A DNA stretch of 6,377 nt from an uncultured Fibrobacter sp. (lineage in GTDB: Bacteria > Fibrobacterota > Fibrobacteria > Fibrobacterales > Fibrobacteraceae): contig CALATK010000100.1 in assembly GCA_937891805.1 (NCBI GenBank), forward strand, positions 1 through 6,377, read 5' to 3'. Within the stretch, counting starts at the first letter, position 1. Each line of letters starts with the position of its first letter. The position numbers were made by a program, and so were the translations under genes. A model generated the notes under the pieces. That model was given only the letters and a program-made list of their open reading frames with translations. It had not been told where the DNA came from and ran no database searches. Of the stretch, positions 1 through 4,152 are shown piece after piece.

Positions 1-90
1 AAAAGGATCTAGATAGGATAAAGTTGGAGATTATACGATAAATCCAGCAGTACATTCTTTTATTAGTTCTTTAAAAAATATAATAGATAT

Positions 91-189
91 TTAGTTTGTT
101 GAAACTTCTACTTCTGCATCAAAATAACGCCGTAATTCCTCTTCTGTTATACCATATAGAAAACTGGCCAAAGGCCAGGCGGCAACCAG
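91..189 (-). pseudogene. Possible orphan C-terminal tail of a lost gene
   Basis: A minus-strand frame of 32 codons ends in TAA at 91-93 and is closed upstream by a TGA at 190-192. Its last part reads FLYGITEEELRRYF and then an acidic tail, which looks like genuine protein. Tails of the form LYGLTEEE are common at the C-termini of Eco57I/PglX-like adenine methyltransferase-restriction proteins, so it may be the end of such a gene; this is a resemblance from memory only. There is no good start codon: a CTG at 187-189 lies 10 bases from AAGGA at 200-204, which would be unusual. The first ten residues run through a perfect hairpin at 164-178, so the reading may only be real from about residue 11. 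It could also be chance. Confidence 0.3.
164..178. repeat. 6-bp inverted repeat with AAA loop
   Basis: CTGGCC (164-169) and GGCCAG (173-178) are perfect inverted copies around AAA. It is GC-rich within otherwise AT-rich DNA. No T-run follows on either strand within a few bases, so it is not a convincing terminator. It may be the scar of an insertion or a small regulatory stem downstream of the promoter at 212-240. Confidence 0.5.
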
Positions 190-211
190 TCAAGTCGGTT
201 CCTTTATTTAC

Positions 212-240
212 AATATACTAAAAATAAGACAAGAAAGCAA
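212..240 (-). promoter_or_regulatory. Candidate sigma-70-type promoter reading leftwards
   Basis: On the minus strand TTGCTT (235-240; 3 of 6 match to TTGACA) is separated by exactly 17 bases from TATATT (212-217; 5 of 6 match to TATAAT). An AAGGA ribosome-binding-like site follows at 200-204, with a TTG at 191-193 six bases further on that opens a 24-codon frame (119-193). The promoter geometry is good, but the AT-rich setting makes chance matches likely and no recognisable gene follows in the window. Confidence 0.35.
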
Positions 241-258
241 TAATTCTTGGCGATTACC

Positions 259-280
259 AAAAAAAATTATCCCGGGTAAT
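259..280 (-). terminator. Possible intrinsic terminator at the end of ribD
   Basis: On the minus strand the ribD stop codon lies inside ATTACCCGGGATAAT, which is followed by a run of eight T residues in total (266-259). The arms ATTAC and GATAAT can pair with one bulged A and a CCGG loop. The stem is short and weak, so termination efficiency is doubtful, but the U-tract is placed correctly directly after the stem and nothing else downstream of ribD fits better. Confidence 0.35.
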
Positions 281-1484
281 ACACCGTCAGCACATCGGGG
301 CCGATGATGGCCGATTCCTTTGCCACTGCGGAATCGGGCACGCCCGGGAATGCGATTCCCTCGCAATTTTCTTGAGATAAAATTCGCTCTACGGAAGGGT
401 CAGTAGATTTCCACAAATCCAGGCGGTTCCACAGAGGCGTATTTTTTTCGCCTCGATCACCTGAATTGCCGAAAATCTCTTCGGCTAAATGGGCGCCAGG
501 CTCCACCATCAGGCGGTGCATTCCCCGGCGTGAAAGTTCCGCAATCATCTCCGTCCAGTTTTCTTCGAAGGTGTTGCCACTTAAAAGGATTGTTTCACCT
601 TTGATGGCGGGCTGTTCAACGCAAGTGAACACCAAGCGCGGAATCGAGGGAGCGTCACCAACCTGCGAAAAGAACTTCAACGCTGAAATTTCCGATTCTC
701 TAAACTCGTGATGCCCCGCCCAGAGGATTTTTACAGGACTGTTACCATGGGCAAAACGCACATCCAAAGAAGGATTGTCGGCATGGAGCGTTCCCGCCCC
801 CACTAGAACGGCGTCACTCATGGCCCGCAGTTCATGGTTCCAGCAGGCAGCCCCCTGTTTTGTGATGTTCAAGGGGGCGGGGCGACCGTTACTGTCCTGC
901 ATTCCCATGAAACCACTTTCCGAAAGGGCGACCTTGACTTCTACAAAGGTTTTCTTGTTTTGTACAAAGTAATCGTACGCTTCAAAGAAACGTTCTATTT
1001 CGGCAAAGACTACCGCGCCCTCGTTTTCCGATTCGTCGGGAGAAAGGAGGGTACAACCCTCGGCAGAGCAACTGTCGTTCCAGCCGCTTTCGGCATGGGC
1101 CCGCAGGCAGGCGTCCTTGCCCTCGTAAACCTTGACGCCGGCAGCCTCCAGAATGCCACGGCTTTTGCCGCGGACAGCCGGGTTCGGGTCTGCATGGGCG
1201 AAATACACTTCGGAAATTCCCGCTTCGACGATAGCCTTGGTGCAGGGGGGCGTGCGGCCGTAATGGCAGCAGGGCTCCAGCGTCACGAACAAGGCCGCCC
1301 CGCGGGCAAGTTCGCCCGCGTCACGCAGAGCCATGACTTCGGCGTGGGCGTTCCCAGGGCTCTGTGTCGCCCCCCGCCCCACAACCAGTCCGTCTTTCAC
1401 TACAACGGCACCCACCGCCGGATTCGGGCGGCTGACTCCGATAGACCCGAAGGAAAGTTCAAGTGCAAGCTGCAGGAAATTCAT
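267..1484 (-). CDS. ribD: Bifunctional riboflavin biosynthesis deaminase/reductase RibD
   Basis: This cytoplasmic enzyme of riboflavin synthesis deaminates the pyrimidinone derived from GTP and then reduces its ribosyl side chain with NADPH. Residues 1-120 form the cytidine-deaminase-like domain: SRPNPAVGAV at 18-27, zinc ligand H47 and catalytic E49 in HAEVMAL, and zinc ligands C72 and C81 in PCC-GRTPPC. The reductase domain starts near 178 (FVEVKVAL), with LVGAGTLHADNPSLDVR at 227-243 and VEPG at 327-330. An in-frame TAA four codons before ATG fixes the start, although no Shine-Dalgarno site is visible. At 405 residues it is longer than the usual 360-380, because of roughly 28 extra residues between the domains (about 126-155, holding C126, H130, C139 and C144). 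The reductase departs from family consensus at SESG for SxDG and VEPG for VEGG. The deaminase looks intact, but reductase competence is less certain. No FMN riboswitch is visible upstream. Confidence 0.93.
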   Translation of the reverse strand: MNFLQLALELSFGSIGVSRPNPAVGAVVVKDGLVVGRGATQSPGNAHAEVMALRDAGELARGAALFVTLEPCCHYGRTPPCTKAIVEAGISEVYFAHADPNPAVRGKSRGILEAAGVKVYEGKDACLRAHAESGWNDSCSAEGCTLLSPDESENEGAVVFAEIERFFEAYDYFVQNKKTFVEVKVALSESGFMGMQDSNGRPAPLNITKQGAACWNHELRAMSDAVLVGAGTLHADNPSLDVRFAHGNSPVKILWAGHHEFRESEISALKFFSQVGDAPSIPRLVFTCVEQPAIKGETILLSGNTFEENWTEMIAELSRRGMHRLMVEPGAHLAEEIFGNSGDRGEKNTPLWNRLDLWKSTDPSVERILSQENCEGIAFPGVPDSAVAKESAIIGPDVLTVYYPG

Positions 1485-1494
1485 TGGGAGAAAT

Positions 1495-1519
1495 TAGGGG
1501 CTAGGATCTAGGGGCTAGG
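1495..1519. repeat. Pair of 11-bp direct repeats TAGGGGCTAGG, 14-bp period
   Basis: TAGGGGCTAGG occurs at 1495-1505 and again at 1509-1519, separated by ATC. The repeats lie directly upstream of the ribD start. Read on the minus strand, the repeat-proximal copy supplies the in-frame TAA stop that fixes the ribD start. AGGATCTAG, which spans the junction between the copies, also occurs once at 4-12 at the left edge. Confidence 0.75.
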
Positions 1520-1586
1520 GATTTGAGGTCGCTTCGCTTTGAGGCGTGAGGTGCGTGGTTCGGGTTTGTGAGTTTCAGGATTTGTC

Positions 1587-1651
1587 ATCCTCACGAAAGT
1601 GAGGATCCGCTAGATAAAAGCAAGCGGATGTTCGCCCTGGTTCGACAGGGC
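1587..1651. repeat. Three tandem perfect hairpins
   Basis: Hairpin 1 pairs ATCCTCAC (1587-1594) with GTGAGGAT (1599-1606) around a GAAA tetraloop. Hairpin 2 pairs ATCCGCT (1605-1611) with AGCGGAT (1623-1629). Hairpin 3 pairs GCCCTG (1634-1639) with CAGGGC (1646-1651) around GTTCGA. Hairpins 1 and 2 share two bases (1605-1606) and so compete at their junction. None is followed by a T-run on either strand, which argues against simple intrinsic terminators and in favour of a REP-like or mobile intergenic element, or an RNA end-protecting structure behind the rhodanese gene. Confidence 0.7.
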
Positions 1652-1655
1652 TCAC

Positions 1656-1680
1656 CACTCACAACTCATCACTCACAACT
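1656..1680. repeat. Pair of 11-bp direct repeats CACTCACAACT, 14-bp period
   Basis: CACTCACAACT occurs at 1656-1666 and 1670-1680, separated by CAT. The second copy runs into the stop codon (1679-1681) of the rhodanese gene. The architecture, 11 bp plus a 3-bp spacer, is the same as that of the unrelated repeat pair at 1495-1519 on the other side of the interval. Confidence 0.75.
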
Positions 1681-2146
1681 ATTTCGGGAAGGCCAAAAAT
1701 CCGCCCACCACGTTGAACACCTTGCCGTATCCGTTTTCGATGAGGAAATTGGAAGCGGCCATGCTGCGCTTTCCGCTACGGCAGTAAATCAGCAGGTCCT
1801 TGTCCTTGGGGAATTCCGAAAGATGCTGTTCAATTTCTTGCAGCGGGATGTTGATAGCACCGGGCGCCATGCCCTCGGCCACTTCGGCAGGAGTGCGCAC
1901 GTCAATGAGCACGGCTCCCGCCTTGCTCATTTCCAGGGCCTTGTTCCAGTCAATATCCGTAATGGTGGCCTTAGGTGCTTCTGCCGCAGGTGCTGCTTCT
2001 GCCGACTGTGCCGGCGTCGCAGGGGCTACAGCCGCCACAGCCGCCGGAGCCTTCTTTTCTACGGTTGCAGTTTCTTGCTTGGGAGTTTCGTTACAACCGG
2101 CCACAAGAAAAGCCGTACAGAAAGCAAGACCAATCAACTTTTTCAT
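1679..2146 (-). CDS. Rhodanese-domain lipoprotein
   Basis: This is a predicted exported lipoprotein of 155 residues. It has a basic start (MKK), a hydrophobic stretch and a lipobox LVAGC with the lipidated cysteine at C18. An Ala/Pro/Glu-rich flexible linker (about 25-60) leads into a single rhodanese fold (about 62-155). IDVRTPAE at 81-88 and GAINIPL at 96-102 are typical of the family. The catalytic loop CRSGKRS starts with C122, so sulfurtransferase or persulfide chemistry is possible. The substrate is unknown; single-domain periplasmic rhodaneses are often linked to sulfide or thiol handling. The ATG follows the PAS gene stop by one base, and an AAAGAGG ribosome-binding site at 2153-2159 lies six bases upstream inside that gene, implying translational coupling. 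A -10-like box at 2178-2183 could add separate expression. After lipidation it would face the periplasm from the inner or outer membrane; position +2 is N19, not D, which suggests transfer to the outer membrane if the E. coli sorting rule holds. Confidence 0.9.
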   Translation of the reverse strand: MKKLIGLAFCTAFLVAGCNETPKQETATVEKKAPAAVAAVAPATPAQSAEAAPAAEAPKATITDIDWNKALEMSKAGAVLIDVRTPAEVAEGMAPGAINIPLQEIEQHLSEFPKDKDLLIYCRSGKRSMAASNFLIENGYGKVFNVVGGFLAFPK

Positions 2147-2147
2147 A

Positions 2148-3410
2148 TTATACCTCTTTGTTTTGAGAATCTAGTCTAATATAAGCGCACAGAGCCTGCA
2201 AGGTAACGCCGCTCTTTTCTTTCAGGGGCACCACGTTAAAGAACATGGGACAATCCAACTCGTCACCCTCGGATTTCCAGGACACGCGACGGCCCGTTTC
2301 AAAGACCTCTGTCAGAACCTTATTAAAATACAACAGGGGCTTTGAAAACACCACGCTGCTCAAGGTTTTCCCCTGTATCGACGCCAAGTCATCTACATGG
2401 AAGGCATTGCCAAAGCATTGGTTCGCCCCTAGAATTTTGAAATCCCTGTCTACCCAGAAAACCCGCAAATCAGGCAAGGACAAAGCCGCCGAGAAAAGAG
2501 CGTTTTCATTATGGTTCGGGTCAAAAACAAAATTGTCCATCATCAGGTCCAGGCGGTTCGCCACACCCCGGAATACCAGGTTCCCCTCTTCGTCAAAAGC
2601 GATCAGGCCACGAAGATTGTACCAAAAAACGTTCCCATTCTTGTTGAAAAGGCGAATCTTCACCGGAGGATACAACTTATTCTTTTCGATAATGCTGTTG
2701 TCCGCCTTGTATTCCAGAACGTAGCGGTTCGTCAGCTTATCTAAAAGGGCGGCATCCTCTTCGGGCATAATCTTTGTAAGTTCCACACCTCCGGCAGATC
2801 GGGGAAGTATCTGGAAATCCTCATCCACGATGGGAGTCAGGAACGTCACCAATCGTTTTTCCACATCCAGGCTCCACAAGAAATCCCCGGTTGTCTTCAG
2901 CATCAAGTTGAGAGTATCCTGTAAATTCTGGCGCTCCCTGCGGGTTTCCTGTTCCCTGGTTATATTTTTCAGAAAACACACATAATGATATTCCGACAGG
3001 GACGCCCGATAAATAAAGCAGCGCAGTTCATACCACAGAATATCTCTGTCTTCCAATTTTAACGAAAAGAGAAATGGGATATCCCTATGCTTTTCTGTTT
3101 CCTCGAAAAACAAACGCATCCTTCCCCAATCCTTGGGGTCAAGGAGCTCTTGCAGACTCTGGCCCTGAACTAATTTTTCTAGCAGCGGCTCTTCGGTAAA
3201 AAGAGGCATGCTGTACAGGTAATCCAGATTCTGGGACAGCACCACGATTCCCTCGTTCACGTTATTGCCAAAGCGCTTGTAGAACTTTTGTTTTTTTCGG
3301 CTATCCCTGAGCAGCATAAAGCACACCAGGCAAACCACCACAAGTAGAACCCCGATGGCCACCGAAGCCATAGCCCAGTCAATACTTCCGATTTTGGGAA
3401 TCTCCGTCAT
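2148..3410 (-). CDS. Membrane-anchored triple-PAS protein without output domain
   Basis: The protein has 420 residues from the chosen ATG. A short N-terminus is followed by one transmembrane helix (about 13-34) with a positive stop (RDSRKK), so the bulk should face the cytoplasm. Three PAS-like segments follow. The first (about 48-151) ends in FLKNITREQE, a typical PAS-to-linker junction, and leads into a coiled linker (152-172). The second (about 173-290) is PAS_3-like, with DFLWSLD, IRLFNKNGNVFWYN and a GVANRLD end. The third (about 315-413) is the most divergent (DLRVFWVDRDFKILGAN). No histidine kinase, GGDEF, EAL, HAMP or DNA-binding segment follows, so any signalling must go through a partner. 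The start at 3410 overlaps the upstream gene by 32 bases and has no clear ribosome-binding site. An ATG at 3473 would overlap by 95 bases and add 21 poorly fitting residues, and one at 3371 avoids overlap but clips the N-terminus before the helix. Ligands are unknown. Confidence 0.8.
   Translation of the reverse strand: MTEIPKIGSIDWAMASVAIGVLLVVVCLVCFMLLRDSRKKQKFYKRFGNNVNEGIVVLSQNLDYLYSMPLFTEEPLLEKLVQGQSLQELLDPKDWGRMRLFFEETEKHRDIPFLFSLKLEDRDILWYELRCFIYRASLSEYHYVCFLKNITREQETRRERQNLQDTLNLMLKTTGDFLWSLDVEKRLVTFLTPIVDEDFQILPRSAGGVELTKIMPEEDAALLDKLTNRYVLEYKADNSIIEKNKLYPPVKIRLFNKNGNVFWYNLRGLIAFDEEGNLVFRGVANRLDLMMDNFVFDPNHNENALFSAALSLPDLRVFWVDRDFKILGANQCFGNAFHVDDLASIQGKTLSSVVFSKPLLYFNKVLTEVFETGRRVSWKSEGDELDCPMFFNVVPLKEKSGVTLQALCAYIRLDSQNKEV
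2153..2159 (-). promoter_or_regulatory. Ribosome-binding site AAAGAGG of the rhodanese gene
   Basis: The minus strand reads AAAGAGG, then TATAAT, then the ATG at 2146-2144. The six-base spacing is good. The site lies within the last codons of the PAS gene, whose stop is one base before the ATG, so ribosomes ending the upstream gene can restart directly. Confidence 0.7.
2178..2206 (-). promoter_or_regulatory. Possible internal promoter for the rhodanese gene
   Basis: On the minus strand a TATATT box (2178-2183; 5 of 6 to TATAAT) lies about 32 bases before the rhodanese ATG, inside the end of the PAS gene. The hexamer 17 bases upstream is only TTACCT (2201-2206; 3 of 6). The same TATATT form occurs in the candidate promoter at 212-217. 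This would allow the rhodanese gene to be expressed apart from the rest of the unit. Confidence 0.3.
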
Positions 3411-4152
3411 ACTTTTGAAAATACAATTTTTTCCGGAGCCACAGACCATTCCACCCCAGATTTCCGTTGCCAAAGCCGTGAGTTCCGCCCCATTCCAGAA
3501 ATTTCAGGTTCAGGACCAGTTCTACGCCCACGCTAAACCGCGGGAATGTATAAAAACTAGAAAGCGTGCCAAACCTGAAATAGAAATCGTGGCCTACTCC
3601 CAAAGATTTGCCGTCCGATTCCACCGACAGGGAAAACACTTCGGTCGGCTTCCACAAAAGACTTCCCATTCCCGTCCAGGTTTCATCGGTAAAGCCCATG
3701 GTCCAGAGGCTTCCGTACAAGTTACCCCATCGAAGTCCCGCACCTGCCTTTATGCGGTGTCGAACCCAGCCAACTTCCCGAGAAACCAAATCCAACAATG
3801 TCCCATAACCCGCACCAAATACCGCAGGCCCTAACCCGTAAGCCCCGTCCAGTTCCCCATAGTGTTCCCTGAAAAGGCTATCCATCTCGCTATAAGAGTA
3901 GAAGAACGCCACCCGGTAAAGCCTGCTTCCCCATTCCCCGGCAGCGCTCATAGCCCACCGGTCATATACCTCCGGCACGTTCCAGTACGAAAACCCGAAG
4001 GCAGGCACCCCCACCCTTGCCGGACTGGAATACCATCCAGAAAGCCCCGATGAACCCGCCACACTTTTTTTCACAAAGGGCACAGGCGAATCCAGGCCGA
4101 AAACGAAACTCGCCAGCAAAAGCACCGGCAGAAAACTACGGACGCACGACAA
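3379..4152 (-). CDS. Predicted outer-membrane beta-barrel protein, function unknown
   Basis: From a TTG at 4152-4150 the protein has 257 residues and begins with an ideal signal peptide: a short charged start with R5, a core FLPVLLLASFVFG, and likely cleavage before LDSP. The mature part is rich in aromatic residues and glycine, in alternating strands (for example GFSYWNV, LYRVAFFYSYS, VFSLSVESDG, FYFRFGTLSSFYTF, FSVGVELVLNLKF), as expected of an outer-membrane barrel. It ends in LRKKLYF plus a hydrophilic tail of about ten residues that lies in the overlap with the next gene. I recognise no named family. The TTG is preceded six bases away by AAGGTGG (4159-4165), one mismatch from the ideal ribosome-binding site. 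ATGs at 4194 and 4233 are in frame but overlap the upstream gene by 59 and 98 bases and give a long basic extension before the signal core. Position after a probable type IX-exported protein suggests an envelope partner. Confidence 0.75.
   Translation of the reverse strand: MSCVRSFLPVLLLASFVFGLDSPVPFVKKSVAGSSGLSGWYSSPARVGVPAFGFSYWNVPEVYDRWAMSAAGEWGSRLYRVAFFYSYSEMDSLFREHYGELDGAYGLGPAVFGAGYGTLLDLVSREVGWVRHRIKAGAGLRWGNLYGSLWTMGFTDETWTGMGSLLWKPTEVFSLSVESDGKSLGVGHDFYFRFGTLSSFYTFPRFSVGVELVLNLKFLEWGGTHGFGNGNLGWNGLWLRKKLYFQKYDGDSQNRKY

Larger units (their letters stand above)
1..266. other. AT-rich gene-free left edge with gene debris
   Basis: No intact gene can be seen here. The first 120 bases are about 27% GC by hand count, against about 50% in a sampled line of the gene-bearing part, so the composition changes sharply just beyond the end of ribD. 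The stretch contains a candidate minus-strand promoter (212-240), a short perfect hairpin (164-178) and two short convergent open tails. The plus-strand tail (17-94, 25 codons, includes GDYTINPAVHSF, no start codon, in-frame stop at 14-16) and the minus-strand tail (91-189) overlap at their stop codons in the four bases TTAG at 91-94. Protein-like tails without 5' ends and the low GC suggest decayed or truncated acquired DNA, but non-coding sequence that merely looks coding cannot be excluded. Confidence 0.5.
1485..1678. other. Gene-free interval holding a cluster of repeats and hairpins
   Basis: The 194 bases between the rhodanese lipoprotein gene and ribD contain no credible coding frame. 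At the ribD side is a pair of 11-bp direct repeats (1495-1519), in the middle an imperfect CGCTTC/GAGGCG stem near 1530-1547, then three consecutive perfect hairpins (1587-1651), and at the rhodanese side a second, different pair of 11-bp direct repeats (1656-1680). No FMN riboswitch and no convincing ribD promoter can be recognised. The layout resembles dispersed intergenic repeat elements rather than a unique regulatory leader, but that needs genome-wide copies to confirm. Confidence 0.6.

Noticed and set aside
834..1511. Plus-strand open frame of 225 codons antisense to ribD
   Set aside because: The minus strand here encodes clear deaminase and reductase motifs. The plus-strand translation is rich in R/G/P, shows no family features, and runs into the upstream repeat.
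1587..1651. Hairpins as intrinsic terminator of the rhodanese gene
   Set aside because: No U-rich tract follows any of the three stems on the minus strand.
1485..1678. FMN riboswitch upstream of ribD
   Set aside because: I could not find the conserved RFN helices or their loops. The hairpins present are simple tandem stems with no multi-branched core.
1495..1680. CRISPR-like array
   Set aside because: There are only two copies of each 11-bp repeat, with 3-bp spacers. Repeat and spacer sizes do not fit a CRISPR array.
1568..2179. Plus-strand frames antisense to the rhodanese gene
   Set aside because: They reflect the Ala/Pro-rich linker codons of the lipoprotein. The minus strand has a lipobox, a rhodanese fold and a good ribosome-binding site.
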